A stretch of DNA of 64,000 bases from Eutreptiella sp. 'Long Island Sound 2002' (lineage: Eukaryota; Euglenozoa; Euglenophyceae; Eutreptiales; Eutreptiaceae): NCBI GenBank assembly GCA_964036045.1, contig OZ038379.1:186520495-186584494 (forward strand), in the 5' to 3' direction. Each line of letters starts with the position of its first letter. Position 1 is the stretch's first letter. Of the stretch, positions 31,199 through 40,996 are shown in pieces. A model generated the notes under the pieces. The model saw only the letters and a program-made list of their open reading frames with translations, was not told where the DNA came from and ran no database searches. The translations under genes were made by a program, and so were the position numbers.

Positions 31199-31717
31199 GG
31201 CGTTCTGACCTCCAGTGGCTGCGTTAACATTATGGACACACCCTGATTCGTCGACCCACTCATCTTGGAGCGGATCATCTGCTGGATTCAAGGCATTTAA
31301 TTCATAATCTCGGTCCGCATCGGACACCTGATCTGCACCTGAGACCTGATCCACACGATGGTTGCCCTTTCCACGTCCACGGCCACGGCCGCCGGATGAT
31401 GGACCTCCACCCTCGCCACGCCCTCTGCCCTTACCAGAGGAAGGGGTTCCCGAAGGATTTCCCTTACCTTTACCCTGGAATCCTAGAGCATTTCCCTTGT
31501 TTGCACCGGATTGAGGGGTTTGGCCTGGATTTCGATTTCCGCCTCCGGCGTTGCTATTGGGATTTTTCTGGCCGTTCGGCTGCCCACCGGAGCCGGATGG
31601 AGTCCGATTTCCTGTGCCTTGGGACCCGCCAGGGCCTCCAGGATTTTTGTTTCCACCGGAGGGGGTCGGATTCCCTTTTCCAGCCTTCCCACCGTGCACC
31701 TGTCTGTCATTCCTGTC
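31199..31717 (-). CDS. Gly/Asn-rich basic C-terminal Gag segment of element B
   Basis: About 173 codons in the gag frame between TGA 31718 and TAG 31196. It is strongly low-complexity: Gly, Asn, Pro, Ser, Lys and Arg, with RGRGKG and GKGRGRGEGGG runs, then an acidic tail. It most likely is the RNA-binding end of Gag, as elements A and C also end in Gly-rich basic tails. If so, TGA 31718 is a mutation or a second recoding site. Confidence 0.6.
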
Positions 31718-34228
31718 TCAATTCTGCGAATTACTGATATTTTCACCAATCACCTTGTGATCGTAAGGAGACCATCGGTGATTATCAGTAGAATGCGTCT
31801 TAGCTCGGTTCGTAGAACCTAAAAGAAGGCAGATGCTACAGTGCTGCTGAACATTCCGGGTGTCATTCACCTCTTTGTTGCCCTTTTGGGCCCCATTTTG
31901 GGTGTTTTGCTGGGTATTCTTGTTTCCCCCAAGACCCTCATGGAAATTCTGGTTGGCGGCGTCGGCGAGCCGCTCAACCTCCTCCCAGAGTTCCTTCGGG
32001 GTGTACGAAAACACCCAGTTTTTGGCCCTCAGGCGATGGCCATGGAAGCTGACTCCCCTGTTGAGGACTTGGACAAACAAGTCCCGATCCTCGTGCTCAT
32101 GAAACTTTATTTTCCACGTCTCTTCGGTGAATTTCACCTTAGAAAAGGACGTGGGGGAGCACTTTTGAAGTGCCTCCCTGACGGAAAACTTGTTGGCAGA
32201 GGCATCGAAGCCTTCCACCTCCGCCCACCAGGTCTTGACCTTTTCTTCGGACTGTTTGTTCCGAAGGGTGGCGGCAGTTTCTGAGGGGATCTTGTCAAAA
32301 ATCAGACTTTTCAGCTCGGCACTAGAAAATTTTTCGCCTGAATGTTCAGCTTCTTCCACTAAATTCCAGAGGCGCTGTTTTTTGTCTTGCACTTCGTGCA
32401 AGATTAATCGCGAGAATGAAGGAAAATTCTTCAACATTTGGTGGTAGTGGTCCTCTGGCAGCCGGGATCCACGTACCTCCAACTGTTCCCACACCTCATC
32501 AAAGGTAAGGGGGGAACTTGTATCCTCGCGATCACTCCAAGTCCTGAGCCAAGTGTTGGCCGGTGCTCCCTCAAGGCAATCCAAGAGGGCCATCAGGAAC
32601 TGATCATCTTGGAGTTTTTGAGTCTTAACCCACAGTTTAAATTCCCGTTGGAACTGAGGCCAACGTCGGGGGTTCCCATTATACTTCGGTTGCTTGGCAA
32701 CCTGACGAAGTCGCAAGGAAGTAGGGTTAAGAAGCGAATCCAGCCCAACACCGGCCGTAATGGCAGACACCTTGGCGGCATCATTCGCCACACCAGCTCC
32801 GGCGAGGGTCTGGGCGAGCAACAGCTGGGCTAAGGTATTGGAATCAGCAGCAGGAGGGGCAGTACGGGAGGCAGTTCGCTTGGCATTCTGAGCCTCAGTC
32901 CTAGCCTTCGCCGTCCTACTCTCAGAACGAGAGATTTTAACCCTTTCCTTTAGCTTGGTCCTGCTGATCCTTGCATCGGTGGTCCTGGAGTCCACCGAAG
33001 GAGCAATTGAAAAAATTTCTGTCGCCTCCTCCGATGGCTCTGTTGCTTGTCCCACCGATGAGGCGCCCTCAGACCGCATGTGTTTCTTGAAAAGATTTTT
33101 TATTCCCAGCGTTTGAATGATGAGGTGCATTTGATCTTTGAGCTGTTGGAGCTCAGCATCGCGCTGGAATCTGCAGGAGCAGTCGGCAGGACAGTACATA
33201 CCGTGTCCTGAAGGGCCTGAGCAGGCTGTCGGACCGCTGATCTCGGTGGTCCGCAGCCAGGAGTCCACTTGGGGAGCTCCTTCAGCCCTGATTTCCATGC
33301 TTGCCTGCCTGGCCGCCTCTAAATTTCCCTCCTCAACCGCGGCGGCTAGATCGTCGCGGATGGAAACAGGGGGATTAGGGGCGGAGGGCCCGGGATCAGG
33401 TGCTCGGACCTTCTCCTTCGGGAAGGGGCTTGCCTCCCAGATCTGCAAAAAAATGGCAAAAGAGTCATCTTCTTGAGAACGCCACCACATCCTGGTATTA
33501 ATTTCGTTCTGAAGGAGGAAAAAATATTCCGTTAAAAAATCAGAGGCGATTCTTTCTTGCTCGATCAGCTTAGACGAGGCTAAGTAACAAAGGGCCTCAA
33601 GGGCCTCAAGGTTACGGGTCACTTCTGGGGACAAATGGTCGTCCCAGTGTGCCCAAGAGGCTGGTCGATTATAGCTAGGTACCTCACCTGGACCGCCCAT
33701 CTCAATGTCGTTCAGATCGGCGTCCATGGTCTCAAATGTTGGACATCCGTAAGGAAGGTTGGTACCTGCCAGCTCCGTAAGCTCCACCGGAGCATTGCCA
33801 TCGTCGTAGGCCGGCGGATTCCAGCTGCTCGATGGCCAGTTTCGACTGGGATGATGGTAATCTGGGTCCCCACAGCTGCTGATGTGCGCCCTTCTTGGGC
33901 AGCTTGGACTTGCGCAAGGCATTCCTCTCAAGGCCTCGTTCGCACAGCACCATGGAATCGTAATCGTTACTTCTCCAGGAGCGGCGGGGTCTACGGGGCC
34001 GTACTGGGCAGCGGGCTGTGGATGGGATGCCACTGAAGCAACATTCAGGTAGCCTCTGCTACCATGAAAGTGCTGCCCTAGGTCGTGGATGGTGCCGGAG
34101 GGCTCAGGGCCGGCAAGACCAGGGGGGCAGGCACGCGAGGAGTCGACCCGAACGCTGCTGTTGGGGGCAGAACCGGATACACGGACACCAACGGAGGCAA
34201 GAGCGGCAACAACGGAGGCAAGATCCAT
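31718..34228 (-). CDS. gag: Gag polyprotein of element B, starts inside the LTR
   Basis: 836 residues from ATG 34228, which lies in the 5' LTR, to TGA 31718. The first about 54 residues are LTR-encoded (MDLASVVAALASVGVRV ...). The primer site is then translated as HGSRGYL. A capsid-like part begins QPKYNGNPRRWPQFQREF. Near the C-terminus a CX2C...H..H cluster, CSICLLLGSTNRAKTHSTDNH, replaces the usual CCHC knuckle. A basic tract TDARISRTKLKERVKISR lies mid-protein. The 3' LTR holds the same N-terminal coding sequence. The function would be to form the particle and bind RNA. Confidence 0.85.
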   Translation of the reverse strand: MDLASVVAALASVGVRVSGSAPNSSVRVDSSRACPPGLAGPEPSGTIHDLGQHFHGSRGYLNVASVASHPQPAAQYGPVDPAAPGEVTITIPWCCANEALRGMPCASPSCPRRAHISSCGDPDYHHPSRNWPSSSWNPPAYDDGNAPVELTELAGTNLPYGCPTFETMDADLNDIEMGGPGEVPSYNRPASWAHWDDHLSPEVTRNLEALEALCYLASSKLIEQERIASDFLTEYFFLLQNEINTRMWWRSQEDDSFAIFLQIWEASPFPKEKVRAPDPGPSAPNPPVSIRDDLAAAVEEGNLEAARQASMEIRAEGAPQVDSWLRTTEISGPTACSGPSGHGMYCPADCSCRFQRDAELQQLKDQMHLIIQTLGIKNLFKKHMRSEGASSVGQATEPSEEATEIFSIAPSVDSRTTDARISRTKLKERVKISRSESRTAKARTEAQNAKRTASRTAPPAADSNTLAQLLLAQTLAGAGVANDAAKVSAITAGVGLDSLLNPTSLRLRQVAKQPKYNGNPRRWPQFQREFKLWVKTQKLQDDQFLMALLDCLEGAPANTWLRTWSDREDTSSPLTFDEVWEQLEVRGSRLPEDHYHQMLKNFPSFSRLILHEVQDKKQRLWNLVEEAEHSGEKFSSAELKSLIFDKIPSETAATLRNKQSEEKVKTWWAEVEGFDASANKFSVREALQKCSPTSFSKVKFTEETWKIKFHEHEDRDLFVQVLNRGVSFHGHRLRAKNWVFSYTPKELWEEVERLADAANQNFHEGLGGNKNTQQNTQNGAQKGNKEVNDTRNVQQHCSICLLLGSTNRAKTHSTDNHRWSPYDHKVIGENISNSQN
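34053..34064 (-). other. Primer binding site, initiator tRNA-Met, element B
   Basis: Minus strand TGGTAGCAGAGG, a perfect 12-base complement of the initiator-Met 3' end, flush with the 5' LTR. Confidence 0.92.
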
Positions 34229-34598
34229 GCTGATTGTTATCAGGCAAAAAATCCCAGTCTATGAAGAAAATTGATGCGGATATTCCTAAGTACATCTGAG
34301 TGTCCATATCTATCTGAAAAGATTTATAAAAATCCGATTTTGAAAAAATATTTGGCCCATCTGGCTCGCGCGCGGGCGTCAGCGGCGATTGGCGATTCCG
34401 GGTCAATGATCGGAACGCGGCGGATTTACGATGAATGGACCGCGGAATCAGATCCGGCACATCAGAAATATATAGGTCTGATCCTGCGACTGAGCTGCGG
34501 GGCGGCGATTCCGCCCAAGCAGAGAAAATGGCCAAAATGTAGCCAATCTGGGGCAGATCTGTGAAAATCTGAGCAGATGGGGGTTAGCCGCACTTACA
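34065..34598 (-). repeat. 5' LTR of element B (534 bp)
   Basis: Same ends as 23741-24274. It contains the gag start codon at 34228. Confidence 0.93.
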
Positions 34599-35008
34599 AC
34601 TCAATTGTTTCTACCACTTATTGTGGTCCTACTTTGTAACTGTTTCTGAATCTAGTTGCTTGGCCAAGTCATTTTCTGTGTGGTCCTGACATCTATGCCT
34701 CTCAGTCCTAACCAGCACCATTTCACCCAAAAGAGTGCACATGAAGTGCCTAATGCAACCTCTGAGGCTAGAGTCTGACCAATTTTCATATAAAGTCTTT
34801 TGTATTATCCATTTGTGATTGAATCTATGTGCATAAACCTGCTTTGTCTATCTGCAGCCCTTCTGTGTTACACTGGATTCCAAAACCAATCATTGATTCG
34901 ATCCACATCCTGTCCTTGCTCTACTTGCTGCTTTGTTTGGGGTTTTCAACTACAAAACCTGCAGGACTACATCAAAATATCTAGGGCATAATTCAAGGAC
35001 ATCTTTCT
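34599..35008 (+). repeat. 3' LTR of element A, second part
   Basis: Begins with the duplicated ACTCA and continues the LTR to ...CATCTTTCT, followed by target duplication AAAGG (35009-35013). Confidence 0.92.
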
Positions 35009-35013
35009 AAAGG

Positions 35014-36311
35014 TGGGCATTTTCAACAAAAAGCAGGTTTTTCAGTCACTATTTTTGGCAAACCATTCGCGAATCTTTGGTGTTCTAACCTTGACTCAAT
35101 GTATGATATTGCAGTTTGTGATTGTTTGTATCGGTTTGGATTCATTCAGACTTGGCTTGGCCTAGGTAGAAAGGTAGATACCTTAGAATTACTTAGACAC
35201 ACAAGGAATAGTGAAACATTTTTGTTGTTTTTTTTCGGCCACAAATCAAACTTGGCCACAACCATTGACAGACCGTTTCCATCCGCCACATTCACCGTTG
35301 AAGCCTTTCCCTTCGACTCCCCAGGCTGAGTGGCTGAGTTCGGCTGGCCCGTTGTCATGGGGACGAAGAAGGTGTGGGGCTTGTTGCCACCAGGAAGTAG
35401 GGAGGCGATTGAGGGGTGTGAGCGGAAGGCGGAAAGAAGACTCAATGCAGGAGCACCCAAGCGAAACATTGAAATACCGCACTCGACCAAACCATTGGGA
35501 TTGACCTCTCTTTGGGTCCTTGTGACCATCCTCCGATGAGAGAGGTTGGTGGTGGTAACTGGTCGCGGAAGAAGCTTGCAAAACTTACTTACTCTTACTT
35601 ACTTACTCTAGGTAGCTAGCTAGTTAATTAGCTAGTGTAGGAGGTGCATTGATTTTATGGTATTACCCTAATGCTAACGGTTGCGTAAGCAACTTAATGT
35701 CTCTGGTCCTCCCCCTGTAGGGCAGGGTGGTGAGGAGAAGTGCCGCAAGGCGCTGGTACTGTAATAGAGGTAACCATTCCAGTAGGTGCGGGCCGGAATG
35801 TTAGTGTGCAATGCCATTTAACTGGTTTTCATCTCTTTACTGAACTACCTGACACAGTGCAATGTAGTTCTGAGCACGGTCCGTGCCCTCTCATGGGTTG
35901 CCGAGACTCTGCATAGACTGCATGACGTGTGGTCACGGTCCGCCACTCATGCGTGTGCTGAGACCCTTTCCGGAAGCCTGAATTTGTCAAGCTATTTCAT
36001 TTGAGCACAATTGCATTTGAGCTAGAAAGTGATTTGTCCTCATTTCACTCTACCATGCATCTCATCCTTCACTGCATGGCCGTCAAGGCAAGCGTTTTAC
36101 TAGTGACGTATTCTACTCTCCGTTCGGATTGCATTTCATTCGTTTCGTTCAGAAAGGTCACTCATTGATTGCATTTCACTTTGCAAATGTTACATTTCAT
36201 ACTTATTGCATTACTTCCTTATTGCAAGGGCTTGCCCATACCGCTCAACATACAATATGGTCCGTAATTGATCTGCCCTACGTAGTTCTATGAGCACCTT
36301 TTGCTCAATTA
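35014..36311. other. Right flank of element A, no recognised gene
   Basis: Before insertion this followed 12963 directly. A TTAC / TAGC simple-repeat patch lies at 35585-35640. No frame has a recognisable motif. Confidence 0.5.
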
Positions 36312-36319
36312 GCCCCGAG

Positions 36320-36328
36320 CAGGGTTGG
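36320..36328 (+). repeat. hAT left terminal inverted repeat
   Basis: CAGGGTTGG, followed by a TACGCGTA-rich AT-alternating palindrome (about 36340-36372). Confidence 0.75.
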
Positions 36329-36594
36329 AAAAGACGGCTTATATATGCGCGTAACGTATATATACGCGTACTGTATCGCGAGAATACAATACAGCACGCG
36401 TCTGCTGGGGGGGCAGCGACTGGCGCCAGACGCGCGTGCCGGCGCAGAGGATGACGTTAAAAACTAACAAAACGCGAGATTTTCATGTTTCTGCAGGCTG
36501 TTGACATTTTGCATGCACCAAAATTTTAACAGTTGATCCCCGACATATTGCTTTAAAGTAGTTGTGACATAAAAACCGAGTTGCAATTTAAGAC

Positions 36595-37064
36595 GTGTTT
36601 TTCAGAACCAATAGCACCGCTGTGTCCCCGCTGCCATTGCGCATCGTGCGGTATGCTTGTCGTCGTTTGAAACCACTTGCGCGCCGAGAAAAAGCCGTCG
36701 CGAACTTTGCGTGCAGAGATGTAGAATGCCACAAACAACATCTGCGTGCAGTGAAGGAAACGTTACGAGCAGCATACAAGAGTCAGAAGGTATCCAAACA
36801 AACCACACGAAAGCCAACTGTCTCGCTAAGAACGCCGACGCAGATGAGACAGGTTCTGATGAGTGCGATGAATGGGATGAATGGGACCACGTGTTTGCAG
36901 AGCAATGGCAGAGACACCAGTACGAGTCGTATTGTTGGAGACAACAAAGAGAGAGCCGACAGCCCATGTCCTATGCTGACTGGTCGCGACTGAAGATGCT
37001 ATGGGATAGCGAGCAGGAGCTGAAGAACTGGTGGATCACAGAGCAGAAGAAACAGTGCGCCTGA
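36595..37064 (+). CDS. Possible small acidic Trp-rich protein
   Basis: Two overlapping plus-strand frames end at 36993 and 37064. The second ends with a protein-like stretch (DECDEWDEWDHVFAEQW ... WRQQRESRQPMSYADW) rich in Trp, Asp and Glu, and stops 14 bases before the stop of the convergent hAT transposase. No clear ATG defines its start and no family is recognised. It may be an accessory frame of the hAT element or antisense noise. Confidence 0.25.
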
Positions 37065-37078
37065 ACAGGTTTGAGTTC

Positions 37079-38919
37079 CTATTTCTCCTCCCCCTCATCT
37101 TCGTCAAACATACGGTCAGGCAACACACAGGGCTCTCTGAAAGCTGGGTCCCTAATCTTTCGCAGTAGCCTCATGTTGTGATAAATATAAACAAGCTTCT
37201 CCACCTTGCCGCCATACAGACGGTTCCTACTTTTTGAGTGCACAAAACCAAACACACTCCAGTTGCGCTCTGCAGCAGAGGCCACTGTAGGGGTTGAATG
37301 TACGCGTAGCGCAATGTTCCTCAGCACTGAATTTTCATAGCGGAAAGCTTGGAACCAATTGAGGCCGCCAAGGGCAAGACTTTCTTTGGTCCAAAGGCGT
37401 TCATCTGCGAACTCTCCACACCTCATAAGGAACTGTTGCAGTTGCAGTTTGGCTGTTTGAGCATGCTCCTTGCCACCAAAGGATTCAAAAACCTGAGCAA
37501 CATCATTCCTGATGTCACTGTCCTTCAGTGGGTCTTCCTCACGAGTCATCAAGGCAGGATTGAGCACATAGCTGGCTGAATGCACAGGGTGGTGCAAGAA
37601 CTTCCACCTTTCGAGTACAAGACTCTGTGCCTGTTTGTGTTAAGGTTTGGGAAGTCCCTGATGCTCAGCAACGTGCTGTTGGAACAAAAGCATCTCGTAG
37701 TACACCAGACTATTATAAGTGGACCCTTCTGTGTCAGCTTTCCTGATCATACGCGCCAGTGGCTGCAGCAATGTTTGACAACTCGACAACAGCTTCCAGA
37801 AGGTTGTGGAAAGGATGATCTCAGCGATGACTTCGGCTTTGGTGCTGTCGCTGGTGGCGTACGACCACTTGGTGTTGGACCTGTCTGGTGAGACAACCGA
37901 ACTCTGAAGTGGCCCCTTGTTCTTCACCATGAACTTAAGACATGGGTAATTGGTTGCGAACTGTGTGTCGTGGGGAGTGCACAGAGATCCTTGAACAGCA
38001 GATTGTAGCCATGAATGGTACATCCAATCTTTGTCAAAAAATGATCAACCTCAAATTTCTCAGACTGATTCAACACGTTCAGGGCAGCCTGCATCACAGC
38101 TGCATTATCTGCCACAATTGTTGAGGTGGGGCAAGGCAGCTGCAACTGACGAACCACCTCCAAAGCATCGTGAATGCCCTGTGCGATGTGGTCTGCATTT
38201 TTCACTTGTTTGCCAGGGTAGTCTGCCTTCACAAAAACTGAGCCACGGCGCCCAATCAGATTGTAATTGATGACAGATTGCCTGCGGATATTCGAGTACC
38301 CATCTGTTGCCAACCCTGTGTGATGATCTGCAGCAAACACAGGGCCAATCTCTTTTGAAATGTTGTGGTAAACTGTGTCCAGCAAACCATCAGCAAGCTT
38401 GTGCCTGTTCGGGGGATACAACTGAGAACCTGGTAGACCAGCCTTCACACATTTGATCAGTTTGTCAATGTAGCGACGCAGCATCACATCTTCAGAGATG
38501 TGAAATGGTATACCAGCGTGGTACATGAACTCAGCAAAGGAAACATCAAGCTCTGTCTTCAGAATTTCCTGCAAGTTGTCTAGTGTTGCCTGCTTCTTTG
38601 GAGCTGGTTCTGCAGCGGCATCAGGATTTTGTTGGCTCAGGAAAATCCTCTTTTTGTTTTGTTGATGTTCTTTTTGCTTCAGCTTTTCCTCAGCCTCCTT
38701 CAACAGTTTCTCTTTGACATCCTTCGGCACATTGGGGCAGGCAGCAACACCATGTCCCTTTTCCCCAGACAAATGGGCACCAGCTCTTGCAGGTCCTTGC
38801 CAGCCCTTGCCCAAATAAACACAATATTTGCAGTTCTAGTCCTGCCCAGTTTTACTGGTTTTTGTAGCAAGGTTAAGTGTGAAATGCTGCTCAAGCAGGC
38901 CAGTGCCACGTGGTGCCAT
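37079..38919 (-). pseudogene. Broken hAT transposase
   Basis: Start ATG 38919 (MAPRGTGLLEQHF). After 27 codons there is an in-frame TAG (38836-38838), then a BED-like zinc region NCKYCVYLGKGW ... HLSGEKGHGVAAC. A DUF659-like core follows: LATDGYSNIRRQSVINY, STIVADNAAVMQAALNVL, GCTIHGYNLLFKDL. At about 37940 the frame shifts (continuing NYPCLKFMVKNKGPLQ ...), and it is displaced again near 37640. The C-terminal dimerisation region (37079-37597) is clear: LRNIALRVHSTPTVASAAERNW, then HSKSRNRL and VEKLVYIYHN. With one amber codon and at least two frame changes this copy cannot make full transposase without recoding or splicing. The family assignment is firm. Confidence 0.85.
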
Positions 38920-39120
38920 TTTTAAAATCTGCAAAAATTCAGGAGGAGAATAACATCTGAGGGGTGTCTAGAAAACCCGACCGGACCTCCCCTGGTGGCA
39001 TGCCACCTACAGGTGAGTTTGCTAAGCCACCGAGTGTGGACAGCATTCTGGATCTGGGTGGCCTGGCCCTGAGGATATGGATGTGAAATGTTTGTTTTTG
39101 GTGCTGTGTGATGGGACCCA

Positions 39121-39202
39121 TCACTGATGACGTCATGCATGATGACATCATCAGTGATGTCACTGATGACATCATCATTGACATTACTGATGATGTCATC
39201 AA
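39121..39202. repeat. TGACATCA/TGATGTCA palindrome cluster
   Basis: About 80 bases made of repeated GATGACATCATC / TGATGTCACTGATG units upstream of the hAT transposase start. They read almost the same on both strands and include TGACGTCA, the CRE/bZIP core. It could be a promoter element of the transposase or a cruciform. Confidence 0.5.
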
Positions 39203-39449
39203 CCAGGTTAAACAAATATAGAACACAAGGTATCCAGAAAAAAAAACAAGAAATTAAGACAAAAAATTATTTTTGCAATCAATTGCAGGTTGTACACTAA
39301 AACAGAATAGCTGCAAATTCTAGGAACATAACTTCTGTGAACAAACAGCTCTTTGTCAGGAAAATTTGGGATACAATACATTACATTACAGTACTGTATC
39401 GGAACGATACAATGGGGTTTCCCTAATACGACCGTATTCCTGTAATACG

Positions 39450-39625
39450 CGTATCCTGCCGTATCCTGCCGTATCCTGCCGTATCCTGTCGTATCCTGCC
39501 GTATCCTGCCGTATCCTGCCGTATCCTGCCGTATCCTGCCGTATCCTGCCGTATCCTGCCGTATCCTGCCGTATCTGCCGGATACTGCCGTATCCTGCTT
39601 TCCCTGCCGTATCCTGCCGTATGCC
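39450..39625. repeat. GTATCCTGCC tandem array, left copy
   Basis: About 17 copies of a 10-bp unit, with a few variants (GTATCCTGTC, GTATCTGCC), preceded by an end-like sequence with GGGGTTTCCCT and ACGCGTA. Translated it gives meaningless ILPYPAVSCR repeats. Confidence 0.95.
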
Positions 39626-39633
39626 AGTAACCG

Positions 39634-39668
39634 AAACCCTAACCCTAACCCTAACCCTAACCCTAACT
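39634..39668. repeat. Interstitial telomere-like CCCTAA tract
   Basis: Five to six AACCCT units directly after the decamer array. Confidence 0.85.
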
Positions 39669-39834
39669 GTAATCCTAACCTGGAGTCTCAGTTATTGGTA
39701 AAGGTCTCATAAACAGGCGGTGCCTTGCAGGTGTGCGGACGTTATGTGACCCGACCTTGTATGAACCAATGCAAATTGACCTTTCTTCATGCCATATGAT
39801 GTGATGCCTTATAAGTTGATAGGATGTGGTGTTC

Positions 39835-40230
39835 GCAACGTGATGTGATGTGATGTGATGCAATGTGACATGACGTGATTCCATGTGATGTAGTGTGATC
39901 TCGTGTCGTGTGGTTTGGTGTGGCGTGATGCGATGTGACGTGATGAGAGGCGATGTGATGTGACATGACGTGACGTGACGTGACGTGACGTGACGTGACG
40001 TGACGTGACGTGACGTGACGTGATGTGATGTGATGTGATGTGATGTGATGGGATGTCATGTATTGCCATGCGATTTCATGTGATGTGATTTGGTGCAGTG
40101 ATATTTGATTTGACTTGATGTGATGTGGTGTGATGTGGTGTGATGTGATGTCATGTGTTTCAATGTGATGTGAAGTGTGTGACCATATTTGATTTGCCGT
40201 GATGTGGTGTGATGTGATGTGATGTGACTT
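39835..40230. repeat. TGATG/TGACG pentamer satellite
   Basis: Nearly 400 bases of TGATG, TGACG and variants. The core at about 39960-40022 is pure TGACG. Confidence 0.95.
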
Positions 40231-40234
40231 GGTT

Positions 40235-40600
40235 TCTTTTCGAAAACGTCTTCAAACCCACTGCAGCTTTTATCCTAACAAACAAAAATGCATTACCAAT
40301 TATTTTTTTTCCGAAACCGACTTCCAACCCACTGCAGCTTTTATCCTAACAAACAAAAATCTATTTCCAATTGTTTTCTATGCGGAAACGTTTTCAAAAC
40401 CACTGCAGCTTTTATCCTAACAAACAAAAATGTATTTCCAATTATTTTTTTTGCGAAACCGTTTTCAAACCCACTGCAGCTTTTATCGTAACAAACAAAA
40501 ATCCATTTCCAATTGTTTTCTATCCAGAAACGTTTTCAAACCCACTGCAGCTTGTATCCTAACAAACATAAATGCTTTTTCAAAATATGGTGTTCTTTTT
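40235..40600. repeat. 72-bp tandem repeat, five copies
   Basis: Each unit has a CGAAACxxxTTCxAACCCAC motif, then CTGCAGCTTTTATCCTAAC and AAACAAAAAT. Adjacent units alternate between TTATTTTTTTT and TTGTTTTCTAT joints. Confidence 0.9.
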
Positions 40601-40996
40601 TTGGAAACTGTTCAACCGTCCGGTTTTTGAACCTCTGCATGCTTTTTTGTTGTTCCCTGCTATGCTGAAAGGTAAAAAAATGACTTGACACATAACCCCA
40701 ACTGCCAACTACTTTCCTCCGTCATTGACTGGCGCACTCACAAAGCTGGGAAGGCACAGCGACATTACACTGAGCAGAGAGACGAATGGCCATTCGATGC
40801 GTGTGTCTGAAGAAGCTGCACTGTGGTGTATTCCACTGTGCGATAATATAAATAATCAACAATAAAAGAAGTTATAGACATACAAAAATATATAGTTATA
40901 CTGCTGCACTATGGTGCATGCCACTGTGCAAACAAAAAAACAGATAAACAAAAAAAATAATTAAATATATTACCAAAATAGTGTACTTAGCTGACC

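Larger units (their letters stand above)
23741..34598 (-). mobile_element. Element B: Ty3 chromovirus nested in element A's 3' LTR
   Basis: 10,858 bp, with 534-bp LTRs that start TG and end CA and a perfect 5-bp target duplication ACTCA (23736-23740 and 34599-34603). It is transcribed on the minus strand: LTR, initiator-Met primer site, gag, basic linker, TAG, protease, pol, polypurine tract, LTR. All coding parts from 34228 to 26012 are in one frame, broken by three stops (TGA 31718, TAG 31196, TGA 30824). A chromodomain lies at the C-terminus of pol. I count ten substitutions between the two LTRs. Confidence 0.95.
12964..35008 (+). mobile_element. Element A: complete Ty3/gypsy-type retrotransposon, split by element B
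   Basis: Bounded by 710-bp LTRs and a perfect 5-bp target duplication AAAGG (12959-12963 and 35009-35013). Without the nested element B and its 5-bp duplication it is about 11.2 kb. Order: LTR, primer site, gag, TAG, protease / pre-RT domain / RT / RNase H, TAG, integrase with chromodomain-like tail, 2.7 kb non-coding, polypurine tract, LTR. Protease-RT-RNase H-integrase order and RT type place it in Ty3/gypsy. The two LTRs differ at only four sites that I can count, so the insertion is young. The termini are AG...CT rather than TG...CA. Confidence 0.9.

Noticed and set aside
5558-38838. UAG as a reassigned sense codon (as in some ulvophyte algae), suggested by in-frame TAGs in A, B, C and the hAT transposase
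   Set aside because: The long clean frames (B pol about 1600 codons, A pol about 1100, C gag 1036) contain no other TAG, and the hAT transposase C-terminus itself ends at TAG. TAG is not used freely as a sense codon.
39634-39668. True chromosome end
   Set aside because: Only five to six CCCTAA units, with complex sequence on both sides; an interstitial tract inside the hAT unit.
39366-39701. Repeat protein with ILPYPAVSCR units (also 44667-45146 on both strands)
   Set aside because: It is a translation of the GTATCCTGCC satellite; all frames on both strands are open because the unit is a simple repeat.
39787-40069. His/Ser/Thr-rich repeat frames on the minus strand
   Set aside because: Translation of the TGATG/TGACG satellite.
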